A stretch of DNA of 64,000 bases from positions 248,001 through 312,000 of the forward strand of contig NZ_KB906675.1 in the NCBI RefSeq assembly GCF_000381545.1. Direction: 5' to 3'. A program made the position numbers and the translations under genes. Every line of letters begins with the position of its first letter. Positions within the stretch are counted from its first letter, which is position 1. The notes beneath the pieces were generated by a model. That model saw only the letters and a program-made list of their open reading frames with translations. It was not told where the DNA came from and searched no databases. Origin of the DNA: Rhodonellum psychrophilum GCM71 = DSM 17998 (lineage in GTDB: Bacteria; Bacteroidota; Bacteroidia; Cytophagales; Cyclobacteriaceae). Positions 25,372 to 33,241 of this stretch are shown piece by piece.

Positions 25372-26202
25372 TTGAGAGTTCAAAAAGAAAATATCCAAAA
25401 TAAGGTATATAGCGATAGATTTGACATCCAAGAGGTGTCAAATCTATCGCTTTTCTTATTTACCCATCAATATGTACTGATGGGTCGGGATAGAAACGAT
25501 AAAATTTCCGCAATTCACCAAGTTGGGTTTCCGGAAACGGGCAGCTTGAAAGATGCAATCAAATCGGATTTCCTTTTCAAAATGGATGTCCCTACTCAGG
25601 TATATGTCCACAATGACTCATTCAGTCTGGTACCGGGGGTCTTATATGATCCGTCATTAGATTCAGCCTACCTTTTGTTTTCTGGGGAAGCTCAAGAAAA
25701 CCAACAAACATTCCATTCAAGTTTCGAAAGTTCCAAGCTCCAACTAGTTGGAAGCCTAAACCAGGAATTGTTTGATTTGATTTCCGAAAACAAGCATAAA
25801 ATCTCCTTCCACCATGGTGCCTGTTCATTCTTGTCCTTTGGCCTAAAGGGAAAAACCGATTATATAGATCAGGAAATCTTAGTAGTAATCTATGATGGGT
25901 TTTGCTATTTGTCAGCATTCACCAATCAAGAACTTACACTTTTCAATCGATTTGAAGTCGATAACAAAGAAATCCTACTGGATTACATTTCAGGTGTTGC
26001 CCATCAACTTTCCTTCAATGCCAGGCACTACAGAGTTTCGATCTTTGGAGAAACGCAGGATTTTGGGATCTCCAGCAGTTGGGGAGAGCAATATTTTTGG
26101 AATTTCAAACTTCCCACTCCAAGTCTAAATCAAAGCTATCACGAAGGCACACTACTTTTCAAAGAGTCAATGCTCTTTGAATCCTTGTATGAATTCAAAT
26201 AA
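25372..26202 (+). CDS. DUF3822 family protein
   Basis: The 276-residue protein matches DUF3822 in its LFLFTHQYVLMG, YVHNDSFSLVPGVLYD and HHGACSFLSF segments. The family has an actin/hexokinase-like fold prediction and lies beside coaD in many Bacteroidota. The frame has no early ATG; a TTG at 25372, 2 bp after the preceding stop, fits translational coupling and gives the expected N-terminus, so I use it. It probably shares a transcript with the membrane protein upstream and coaD downstream (15-bp gap). Confidence 0.82.
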   Translation: MRVQKENIQNKVYSDRFDIQEVSNLSLFLFTHQYVLMGRDRNDKISAIHQVGFPETGSLKDAIKSDFLFKMDVPTQVYVHNDSFSLVPGVLYDPSLDSAYLLFSGEAQENQQTFHSSFESSKLQLVGSLNQELFDLISENKHKISFHHGACSFLSFGLKGKTDYIDQEILVVIYDGFCYLSAFTNQELTLFNRFEVDNKEILLDYISGVAHQLSFNARHYRVSIFGETQDFGISSSWGEQYFWNFKLPTPSLNQSYHEGTLLFKESMLFESLYEFK

Positions 26203-26217
26203 ATCCATCGCCTTTTC

Positions 26218-26673
26218 ATGAAAAAAACAGCCATATTTCCTGGTACATTCGATCCTTTTACCAAAGGGCACCATGATATTGTCATGCGAAGTCTCAACAT
26301 TTTTGATGAGGTCATCATCGGGATTGGCTATAATTCTGCCAAAAAAAACAGATATTTTGAGATAGAGTTGATGGTAGATAAAATCAAAAGTATTTACCAA
26401 AAAATGCCACAAGTACAGGTACTCATCTATAACGAATTGACCTCTACTTTTGCAAAAAAACATGATGCGGTTTTTTTGGTTAGAGGCCTGAGAAACACTA
26501 CCGATTTCGAATACGAAAACACAATCAGCCAAATGAACCGAAATCTAAACCCGGATTTGGAAACCGTGTTTTTGATTACCTCTCCTGAGTTTTCAGCAAT
26601 CAGCTCCACTATCATTCGCGAAGTTCACAAATATGGGGGGAAAATTGAGGAGTATTTACCTTATCAATTGTGA
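26218..26673 (+). CDS. coaD: Phosphopantetheine adenylyltransferase
   Basis: The 151-residue enzyme makes dephospho-CoA from 4'-phosphopantetheine and ATP. It shows FPGTFDPFTKGHHDI (the T/HxGH nucleotide-binding motif as KGHHDI), IIGIGYNSAKK, LVRGLRNTTDFEYE and the C-terminal AISSTIIREV. Length fits. It overlaps the convergent NUDIX gene by 10 bp at the 3' ends, so both transcripts must run into each other; no terminator is seen between them. Confidence 0.96.
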   Translation: MKKTAIFPGTFDPFTKGHHDIVMRSLNIFDEVIIGIGYNSAKKNRYFEIELMVDKIKSIYQKMPQVQVLIYNELTSTFAKKHDAVFLVRGLRNTTDFEYENTISQMNRNLNPDLETVFLITSPEFSAISSTIIREVHKYGGKIEEYLPYQL

Positions 26674-27347
26674 AGGGTCTGTTCCATTCTTAAAAAACGC
26701 TTGTACAAATACCGCATAGATGGATAGGAATTGACCAAAGCAACCTTTGCTTCATGGTGCGTCATCCAACGAATATCATCGATACCTTCTTCTTTTTGGG
26801 GTTTCATGCCTACATCATTGATGTTCTCCATCGCATACCAATAGGTCTTTTTCAAAATGCTTTTCCTGTCTTGGGTATAAGTATGCCATGTTTTACAAAT
26901 CTCCGGCCCCAACTTGACCTTGATATTGCATTCCTCTTCCACTTCCCTTAATGCACAGTCCAAAGGTGATTCCCCCTTCTCGAATTTCCCCTTTGGCAAA
27001 TCCCATTTTCCCAATCTAAAAATAAAAAGTGCCTTTTGTCCTTTCGTTACGATCCCACCAGCAGCTTTGATAATGGTAAACCTACTTTTTATAAATGCTG
27101 TAACTTCATTTTTCTTGGCACACACCAAGGTGACCGAATCCAAGTTTTTCAATTTTCTGTTTCGCAATAAGTAAAGCAACTTGATGATCACATCTTTAGA
27201 GGGCTCAATGATCAATACGTCATCATGGAAATCTGCAGTTGCCGGAAAATCTTGGGGATTGTCATAAATGCATTCAAAGGTTTTCTCCTCTGGCAAATCC
27301 TTTGGTAAAAGGATGTCTACCGGTTTGTCATTGATAAAAATCTTCAT
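26664..27347 (-). CDS. NUDIX hydrolase with an N-terminal extension
   Basis: The 227-residue protein has a roughly 90-residue N-terminal domain (MKIFINDKPVDILLP...) and then a Nudix fold: AAGGIVTKGQKALFIFR, WDLPKGKFEKGESPLDCA and LREVEEECNI, with catalytic glutamates in place. The C-terminal IDDIRWMTHHEAKVAL and SYPSMRYLYKRFL are usual for this group. WDLPKGK resembles diadenosine-polyphosphate hydrolases, so an Ap4A/Ap5A-type or related substrate is possible. The gene is convergent with coaD and divergent from pyrE. Confidence 0.9.
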   Translation of the reverse strand: MKIFINDKPVDILLPKDLPEEKTFECIYDNPQDFPATADFHDDVLIIEPSKDVIIKLLYLLRNRKLKNLDSVTLVCAKKNEVTAFIKSRFTIIKAAGGIVTKGQKALFIFRLGKWDLPKGKFEKGESPLDCALREVEEECNIKVKLGPEICKTWHTYTQDRKSILKKTYWYAMENINDVGMKPQKEEGIDDIRWMTHHEAKVALVNSYPSMRYLYKRFLRMEQTLHN

Positions 27348-27455
27348 GGCTAGGGGTAATTCTCAATCTGGATAAAACTGAATATCTGTCAAAATTGCAT
27401 AAAAATTTTCAGCCTGCACAACAGCCCCTTATTTTTTATCCATTATTTTTGGACC

Positions 27456-28103
27456 ATGAAATTATTCGATTCAACCATCGCTTCCGAGGTAGCAGCCAAA
27501 CTACTCGAAATTCAAGCCATTCGTCTTCAACCAGAGAAACCATTTACCTGGGCCTCAGGCTGGAAATCACCCATCTATTGCGACAACAGACTTTCGCTTT
27601 CCTTTCCTGATGTTCGTAACTTCATCAAAGACAACCTTGCCAAAGCCATCCGCTTACATTTCCCAGAGGTAGAGGCAATCGCAGGAGTTGCTACGGCTGG
27701 AATCCCTCAGGGAGCACTCTTGGCTGATGTTTTGGACATTCCCTTTATATATGTCCGTTCCAAAGCCAAGGGGCATGGTATGGAAAACATGATCGAAGGA
27801 AAAGTAACTCCTGGTCAGAAAGTGGTTGTGGTGGAAGATTTGATTTCCACCGGTGGAAGCTCCCTAAAAGCAGTGGCTGACTTGAAAGCTGCGGGATTTG
27901 AAGTATTGGGAATGGTCGCTATTTTCACCTATGGCTTTGAATTGGCGGAAAAGAACTTTGAGGAAGCTGGAGTTTCATTGGTTTGTTTGAGCGATTATGC
28001 GGCCATGCTGCCCCAAGCAGTTGCTGATGGTTACATTGACAACGGCACCTTGACTTCTCTGGAAAAATGGAGACAAAATCCATCCATCTGGAAACAGGAT
28101 TGA
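27456..28103 (+). CDS. pyrE: Orotate phosphoribosyltransferase
   Basis: The 215-residue enzyme of pyrimidine synthesis transfers ribose-5-phosphate from PRPP to orotate. It has FTWASGWKSPIYCDNR (orotate site), YVRSKAKGHGMENMIEG (catalytic loop) and the PRPP motif VVVVEDLISTGGSS. TATTTTTG lies 5 nt upstream of the ATG and may be a -7 box with a near-leaderless transcript, although no good -33 box goes with it. A very strong terminator follows. Confidence 0.96.
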   Translation: MKLFDSTIASEVAAKLLEIQAIRLQPEKPFTWASGWKSPIYCDNRLSLSFPDVRNFIKDNLAKAIRLHFPEVEAIAGVATAGIPQGALLADVLDIPFIYVRSKAKGHGMENMIEGKVTPGQKVVVVEDLISTGGSSLKAVADLKAAGFEVLGMVAIFTYGFELAEKNFEEAGVSLVCLSDYAAMLPQAVADGYIDNGTLTSLEKWRQNPSIWKQD

Positions 28104-28124
28104 TCCTGTATTATAAAGATTATG

Positions 28125-28167
28125 GACAATGGGATTCCCAAACTGGAATCCCATTGTCGATTTTTTT
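28125..28167 (+). terminator. Terminator after pyrE
   Basis: A perfect 14-bp stem, GACAATGGGATTCC and GGAATCCCATTGTC, with a 6-nt loop is followed by GATTTTTTT. The remaining 168 bp up to the convergent TIGR02757 gene hold no clear gene; a 29-codon frame at about 28241-28330 ending GQALGLGNKK is too short to judge. Confidence 0.9.
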
Positions 28168-28335
28168 GATTGAAAAAATCATGGGAATCATGGAAAACGT
28201 CTTGGGTGACTTGGGATGGGACAAATTTTTCCTCTCCGAACATGATCCATGTTAAGCGGATTTTCGAAAACCATTTTGCCAAAGAAGAGCGCTTCCTTGG
28301 TCAAGCACTAGGCTTGGGTAACAAAAAATGATTCT

Positions 28336-29100
28336 CTAAAACTTCTCTTCGACTCCCAGTCCGAATAAGGCAAAATCATACTTTACGGGATCTTCGGGAT
28401 CAAATCCCCTAAGCTTATCCGTCAATTCTACGGCAGTTTGCCAATCAGTCTGTTTTCGGGTAATCAAGCCGAGCTTTCGCCCTACCCTATCCACATGGAG
28501 GTCACAAGGGCAGATCAATTGGTTTGGCTTTATGGTATTCCAAATACCAAAATCCACCCCTTTGTCATCCGAGCGCACCATCCACCTCAAAAACATATTG
28601 ATCCGCTTGCATGCGGACTTCCTCTTGGGTGTGGCAATATGTTTTCGGGTACGTTGAGGCGCGTCTTCCAACTGAAAAAAATAATCATGGAAATTGGTAA
28701 GTAGTTGCTCCATTATGTTTGGCTCATCCTTCCAACCGATTAAAAAAGCATTTTCCAAACTCTCATGTTTTTGATAGTGCCATTTGAAGAACGCCAAGAA
28801 ATATAGTGTATCAATGTCATTGAAGGTACGATGCTTGAAATTCAGAAATGGCTTAAGATCCTCCTCGGAATGATTGAGAATAAAATCATGTGGTGCATTG
28901 TCCATCATTTCGAATAATTCCAAGGATTTGTTGATGATAGTTTTCCGCTGCCCCCAAGCCAAAACCGCAGCAAAAAAACCAGCGATCTCGATATCTTGTT
29001 TTTTGCTGAACATGTGCGGAATGGAAATTGGGTCCAATGCAATAAATCCATGTTGATTGAACTGCAACACTTTTTGATCCAAAAACTCTTTTAAATCCAT
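28336..29100 (-). CDS. TIGR02757 family protein (DUF2400)
   Basis: The 254-residue protein starts MDLKEFLDQKVLQFN and has FFAAVLAWGQRKTIINK, KRINMFLRWMVR, FGIWNTIKPNQLICPCDLHV and a C-terminal DPVKYDFALFGLGV, all marks of TIGR02757. This family is widespread in Bacteroidota and Spirochaetes, and its C-terminal half resembles HhH-GPD DNA glycosylases, so a DNA-repair role is possible. It lies 1 bp after the stop of the membrane protein at 29102 on the same strand, so they form an operon. Confidence 0.93.
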   Translation of the reverse strand: MDLKEFLDQKVLQFNQHGFIALDPISIPHMFSKKQDIEIAGFFAAVLAWGQRKTIINKSLELFEMMDNAPHDFILNHSEEDLKPFLNFKHRTFNDIDTLYFLAFFKWHYQKHESLENAFLIGWKDEPNIMEQLLTNFHDYFFQLEDAPQRTRKHIATPKRKSACKRINMFLRWMVRSDDKGVDFGIWNTIKPNQLICPCDLHVDRVGRKLGLITRKQTDWQTAVELTDKLRGFDPEDPVKYDFALFGLGVEEKF

Positions 29101-29101
29101 C

Positions 29102-29656
29102 CTATATCGTGACTTTTACTTCGCCACCTTGCGTACCGTCAAACCACTTTAACAACAACCAGTCGTCCTCTTTTTGCGAAAGATGCCAATCAAAGGATTT
29201 AATGGTAGTCAATTTAGTCAGTTTATCTTGGTCTGGATCGTAAAGGCAAATATCAAAATCTGGAAGATCTTTGGATTCGGTCGCATTCCATTTCTCCAAT
29301 AAAAATCCTTCTTCCATGATCTTTATTTTTTTGCCAAAATAATGGTCTTCAAGCACGGAGGGTATTCCATCTGTTCTCCTAATTTGGTAACAAGCTGGAC
29401 CGAACATGATTTGCTTGAATATTTTGCCTTCCAAAAGCACGCTTGAATTTGATAGAGGCTCCCATTCTGAATTTTGCAAAACAATTTCTTCTCTGTTGGG
29501 GCTCAACCTTGTCAGCAATTTGGATAATGCAGAAAAAAAATAGGTTACCCCTACAAAAAGGATCCCAAAAGTCGCCAAAACCGGATAGGAAATGATAAAA
29601 AGCATGTTCCAGACAAATCTGAAAACATGATGGATAATTAATTGAAATTTATTCAT
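29102..29656 (-). CDS. DUF4178-like membrane protein of unknown function
   Basis: The 184-residue protein from ATG 29656 has an N-terminal membrane region (two helices, FRFVWNMLFIISYPVLATFG and LFVGVTYFFSALSKLL) and a soluble domain with CYQIRRTDGIPSVLEDHYFG and FDICLYDPDQDKL. I do not recognise the family with confidence; the DUF label is only a guess from the beta-rich tail. A longer frame starts at 29803, but a well-formed promoter at 29677-29708 lies inside that extension, which supports the shorter start. It is followed directly by TIGR02757. Confidence 0.55.
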   Translation of the reverse strand: MNKFQLIIHHVFRFVWNMLFIISYPVLATFGILFVGVTYFFSALSKLLTRLSPNREEIVLQNSEWEPLSNSSVLLEGKIFKQIMFGPACYQIRRTDGIPSVLEDHYFGKKIKIMEEGFLLEKWNATESKDLPDFDICLYDPDQDKLTKLTTIKSFDWHLSQKEDDWLLLKWFDGTQGGEVKVTI

Positions 29657-29676
29657 GCGAAGTGCCAATGCCGACA

Positions 29677-29708
29677 CAAAAGTAAGCGATAAAGGTTTCA
29701 ATACCAAA
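29677..29708 (-). promoter_or_regulatory. Bacteroidota-type promoter of the 29656-28336 operon
   Basis: On the minus strand TTTG (29708-29705), exactly 20 nt, then TACTTTTG (29684-29677) matches TTTG-N19/20-TAnnTTTG. It lies 20 nt upstream of the ATG at 29656 and decides that start. Confidence 0.68.
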
Positions 29709-29853
29709 GCTGGGATTGTGTCCGAAAATTGTCTTCGAGAATTCAGTACAAAAAATGCGGCTAATATCACTTCCAAAAACCAAGTCCTTAACCTCAGAGT
29801 CATCTTCCACTCCCCTCATATAGACTAAAAAAAGAAGTTCTACTTGACCAAAA

Positions 29854-29893
29854 AAAAGACCATTGGGACAGGATTGTGTCTCAATGGTCTTTT
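29854..29893 (-). terminator. Terminator downstream of the LysM gene and repeat copy D
   Basis: AAAAGACCATTG-G-GACA pairs with TGTC-T-CAATGGTCTTTT; A and T runs lie on both sides. It is 224 bp from the LysM stop, with a repeat copy in between. Confidence 0.78.
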
Positions 29894-29932
29894 ATGGGTT
29901 AAAATGTAAATCTTTCAGTGAAAAAGGTCCAG

Positions 29933-30109
29933 ATTAAACCCGAATTAGGCATTAGGTTTCTAATAGGAGCTGAAACTGCAAGAATATCTGACTATTTTAG
30001 AGAATAATGTAAAATCGCGATATTGTAAAGTCGAATACCATGAACAACTGAATGAATATGATGGGATTTCAGCCCAAAATTGAATTGCTTTTGCACAAAA
30101 CGGGTAAAT
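29933..30109 (+). repeat. Dispersed intergenic repeat, copy D
   Basis: About 177 bp with the best left end: ATTAAACCCGAATTAGGC, ATTAGGTTTCTAATAGGAGC, TGAAACTGCAAGAATATCTG, ATATTGTAAAGTCGAATACC, AACAACTGAATG, GATTTCAGCCC and the right end ACAAAACGGGTAAAT. GTTTC and GAAAC pair. The right end is 7 bp from the LysM gene stop, and the repeat lies between that stop and its terminator. Confidence 0.75.
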
Positions 30110-30116
30110 CCAATTA

Positions 30117-31286
30117 TTAGAACGAAATCTCCACGGGGAATCTGGAATTGATTGCACGCAACTGATCGAATGCTGCTTTCGACAATTTTATAACCAACCT
30201 GCTGTTGTCTCCTGTTTCCGGTAATTTGCCGACAACCCTTGCAAAGATCGTGATGTCATTCTCTTCATTCCTTACCCGCATGATCGTTCCAACTGGTGCA
30301 TCCCGATGAAGTACCAGGTATTTTTTATGATTTCCTGTCCCTTCGATGACCTCTGCCAACCCAGTCTGCTTCATGTTTTTATATGCCGTATTGGATTCCG
30401 CTTCTGCAGGCTCAGGACTACTCAAAGTACCGTTCACTCTCTCATTGTTTACGATGACTGGAACTGTCGCCTTGATCACGGGTACTGTGGAAGGTGCTGC
30501 GGCTTCCCTTCCTACTTTTAGTTTTTGTCCTACTGCGAGGTTATTGGAAGATAACGCATTCCAATTGATCAGATCGCCCATTTTTGCATTGTATTTGGTG
30601 GCTACACCAAAAAGGGTTTCTCCCGCACCAACCGTATGGGTAATCCAATCTCCTGGCACCAATGTTTCCGCATTGTTTGAGGGGGCCGCAGGTACAGAAG
30701 AAGAAGTGTTTCTCACCTCGGCGACTTTATTATTTTCCTTGGCAATAGGTTTCTCAGCTGCTTTCTTTGGCTCAGCTGAAGATTTTTCTCTGTTGGGATT
30801 TGCTGTCTCTGCGTTTTTCTGAGCGCCTACCTCCGGCTTTTCACTCGGAGAATTGGCAAGTGCTGCTCCTTCGATGATCAATGCTTGGCCAACACTCAGG
30901 TCATTTCCCTGAAGTTTGTTCCAGGACATAATTTCTCCCACTGTGATGTTGTACACTTTTGAAATGGAAAACAATGTTTCTCCAGCGGTTACTTTATGAA
31001 CCTTTGCACCTGTCGGGATTGCCGTTTTGGTGATGTAAGGAATCAGTATTCTTTGGCCAATCTTAAGGCCTTGTTTGAGCTCTTCATTTTTTTGAATGAT
31101 TTCATTTACAGAGGTTTGGTATCTTCTTGAAATCCCGAATAAGGTTTCTTTCTCACTTACCAAATGAACGATAAAAGATTGATTCCCTATTTTTTCGATG
31201 CCTATAGAGTCCCTTAAAACCAAATTGGATCCATGGGCAAAAAAGCCAAAAATCATAAAATACATTACCAATAGATACTTCTTCAT
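30117..31286 (-). CDS. Secreted protein with three LysM domains
   Basis: The 389-residue protein has a signal peptide (MKKYLLVMYFMIFGFFAHG) and three LysM repeats: VSEKETLFGISRRYQTSVNE, VTAGETLFSISKVYNITVGE and VGAGETLFGVATKYNAKMGD, at about 44-88, 100-145 and 218-262. An Ala/Lys/Glu-rich linker separates repeats two and three. The C-terminal 85 residues (APVGTIMRVRNEENDITIFA and VVGKLPETGDNS) look like an RlpA-type double-psi barrel. It probably binds peptidoglycan in the periplasm. It is divergent from the NfeD gene. Confidence 0.9.
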   Translation of the reverse strand: MKKYLLVMYFMIFGFFAHGSNLVLRDSIGIEKIGNQSFIVHLVSEKETLFGISRRYQTSVNEIIQKNEELKQGLKIGQRILIPYITKTAIPTGAKVHKVTAGETLFSISKVYNITVGEIMSWNKLQGNDLSVGQALIIEGAALANSPSEKPEVGAQKNAETANPNREKSSAEPKKAAEKPIAKENNKVAEVRNTSSSVPAAPSNNAETLVPGDWITHTVGAGETLFGVATKYNAKMGDLINWNALSSNNLAVGQKLKVGREAAAPSTVPVIKATVPVIVNNERVNGTLSSPEPAEAESNTAYKNMKQTGLAEVIEGTGNHKKYLVLHRDAPVGTIMRVRNEENDITIFARVVGKLPETGDNSRLVIKLSKAAFDQLRAINSRFPVEISF

Positions 31287-31498
31287 ACTTCCACAATTTA
31301 TACTCGTACAAATTTCTGATTTATTTTATCAATTGCAAGGACAAAGACAAGCATGTGCCGAATATTGACAAAGGTCCGCAACATTTAACGAATGTATTTG
31401 TTTTTGGTGTGGGATTAGGCGTTAATAAAACAGCTCGTTTTAGATTTTAGTCCAGATTATTTTAAATTTTGGTATATTTAACACAAATAAATTTGACT

Positions 31499-32854
31499 AT
31501 GAAATTTGCTTTCCCTCTGTTGTTGTTAACTTTTTTACTGTCTTTCATGCCTACTATTGCTCAAGAAAACGATAGTATCCCTGGTAAAAAGAAAGTCTAT
31601 ACTTTTGAAATAAAGGCGGATATAGATCCGAGAATGAACAGAAAGGTGAAATTGGCCTTGGAAGATGCGGCAAGTAAAGGTGCCGACATGATCATCATCG
31701 AAATGGATACTTACGGTGGAGCCGTAAACGACGCCGATGATATCCGAACCATGATTTTGGAAACAAACACCCCCATACACGTCTTTATCAACAAAGATGC
31801 CGCATCCGCTGGGGCACTGATTTCGATTGCATGCGACAGCATTTATATGGCTCCTGGAGCCAGTATCGGAGCAGCCACTGTGGTGATGGGCGGTGGTGGG
31901 GAAGCTGCACCGGACAAATATCAATCTTACATGAGGTCAATGATGAGAAGCACCGCTGAAGCCAAGGGACGTGATCCCAAAATCGCGGAAGCAATGGTGG
32001 ATGAAAAACTCGAAGTGGAAGGAATTACGAAAGCAGGTTCGGTGGTCACATTTTCTGTGTCGGAAGCCATTGCAAATGGATTTAGTGAAGGTCAGGTGAA
32101 CTCCATCGATGAGATTGTTAAAAAACAGGGCATTGAGGACTACGAGCTGATTGCCTATCAAACTTCAGGGGTGGAAACAGTGATTTCCTTTTTCTTGAAC
32201 CCAGCAGTTAGCGGTTTTCTGATCCTGATAATTTTTGCCGGAATCTATTTTGAAATTCAAACTCCCGGGGTTGGATTTCCATTGGCTGCCTCATTGGTCG
32301 CCATTATCTTGTATTTTATCCCCTATTACTTGACCGGCTTGGCGCAAAATTGGGAAATCGCCGTCTTTATAGCCGGTGTAATTTTACTTATGGTGGAAAT
32401 CTTCGTCATACCTGGCTTTGGGATATTCGGAATACTTGGGATTATTGGCATTCTTACAGGCCTGACTTTGGGAATGATTCCAAATGATGCTTTTGATTTC
32501 ACCTTCGTTCCCTCAGGAGATCTTTTTGTTGCCTTGTTGACTGTGATTTTGGCTGCTATCGTTGCTGTTTCACTCATTTTCTTTTTGGCCCCCAAAATCA
32601 ATCAATGGAAGGCATTTAGTACCATTGCTCTTTCAACTACCCAAAAAAGCTCGGAAGGATACACCTCTACATTTTATGCGGATGACCTATTGGGTAAGGA
32701 AGGTGTCACACATACCCGATTGATGCCGAGTGGCAGAGTCATGATTGAGGATGAAGTTTACGATGCTTATTCGAGGGGTGAATTCATTGACAAGGGTGAA
32801 AAAATCAAAGTCATCAGTACTGAGGGGACTTCTATAAAAGTGAAAAAAATTTAA
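31499..32854 (+). CDS. Long-form NfeD membrane serine protease
   Basis: The 451-residue protein has a signal peptide, a ClpP-like protease domain (about 30-220, with MDTYGGAVNDADDIRTMI and the catalytic Ser in DAASAGALIS), about five membrane helices (225-370) and a C-terminal OB fold ending IKVISTEGTSIKVKKI. This is the NfeD1b/STOPP architecture, which often works with an SPFH (flotillin/stomatin) partner; none is next door here. ATG 31499 gives a good signal peptide (MKFAFPLLLLTF); a start 10 codons upstream is less likely. Confidence 0.92.
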   Translation: MKFAFPLLLLTFLLSFMPTIAQENDSIPGKKKVYTFEIKADIDPRMNRKVKLALEDAASKGADMIIIEMDTYGGAVNDADDIRTMILETNTPIHVFINKDAASAGALISIACDSIYMAPGASIGAATVVMGGGGEAAPDKYQSYMRSMMRSTAEAKGRDPKIAEAMVDEKLEVEGITKAGSVVTFSVSEAIANGFSEGQVNSIDEIVKKQGIEDYELIAYQTSGVETVISFFLNPAVSGFLILIIFAGIYFEIQTPGVGFPLAASLVAIILYFIPYYLTGLAQNWEIAVFIAGVILLMVEIFVIPGFGIFGILGIIGILTGLTLGMIPNDAFDFTFVPSGDLFVALLTVILAAIVAVSLIFFLAPKINQWKAFSTIALSTTQKSSEGYTSTFYADDLLGKEGVTHTRLMPSGRVMIEDEVYDAYSRGEFIDKGEKIKVISTEGTSIKVKKI

Positions 32855-32859
32855 AGTCA

Positions 32860-32902
32860 ATAGGGCTGATTGGGGTCTTTCGCTCCAATCAGCTCTATTT
32901 TT
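32860..32902 (+). terminator. Terminator after the NfeD gene
   Basis: ATAGGGCTGATTGG pairs with CCAATCAGCTCTAT (one G-T pair), followed by TTTTT. It stands between the NfeD stop and repeat copy F. Confidence 0.8.
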
Positions 32903-32953
32903 CCTGGAATTTTCAAAATCAAGTTTTTTGTTCTGCCCTGCCTTTTTTAGCGG

Positions 32954-33092
32954 ATGAAACCCGTGTTCTGCATTACCATTTCTAATTTAGCCTACAATTT
33001 CTATACAATTAGTTTTTGCCTGCAATTTTCAACTTCCCCAATCGGTAAATTTCAACCCCTTTGGCTTACCTAATACATATTTTAGGTTAAAA
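32954..33092 (-). repeat. Dispersed intergenic repeat, copy F (reversed, internally deleted)
   Basis: Read on the minus strand it begins TTTTAACCTAAAATATG, TATTAGGTAAGCC and GGGGTTGAAAT, then jumps to TTTACCGATTGGGGAAGTTG, AAAATTGCAGG, ACTAATTGTA, AAATTGTAGGCT and ends AATGCAGAACACGGGTTTCA. Aligned to copy E, about 37 nt holding the AAATCAG block are missing and the rest is collinear. It is the only copy in this orientation here. Confidence 0.62.
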
Positions 33093-33181
33093 CCCATTTT
33101 ACGCAAGCTGATCGAGTCGGCTTTTTGAAGAGCGAAATTCCTTGTGTGATAAAATACACTGAACCTGCTTTTTGAGCGCTT

Positions 33182-33189
33182 TATATTTG
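33182..33189 (+). promoter_or_regulatory. Candidate -7 box of the Cys-rich protein gene
   Basis: TATATTTG matches TAnnTTTG, 52 nt before the ATG. No clear TTTG lies 19-20 nt upstream, so this is a weak call; it modestly supports the gene at 33242 being real. Confidence 0.35.
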
Positions 33190-33241
33190 TTATCGAAGAA
33201 TTTGTGTTCAATTAAAATCAAACTTAACAAATCCGCTCAGC

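Larger units (their letters stand above)
29657..30116. other. Non-coding region: promoter, terminator and repeat copy D
   Basis: In minus-strand order this holds the LysM stop, repeat copy D, the terminator and the promoter of the next operon. Nothing else is recognisable. Confidence 0.5.
32855..33241. other. Non-coding region: terminator, repeat copy F and a -7 box
   Basis: After the terminator lies the reversed repeat copy F (32954-33092), then about 150 bp with a promoter-like box for the Cys-rich gene. A 60-codon minus-strand frame here covers the repeat and is not a gene. Confidence 0.5.

Noticed and set aside
28241-28330. 29-codon frame after the pyrE terminator
   Set aside because: Too short, no signal or family motif, and no visible promoter; noted only in the terminator entry.
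33029-33211. 60-codon minus-strand frame
   Set aside because: It covers repeat copy F, which explains the sequence without coding.
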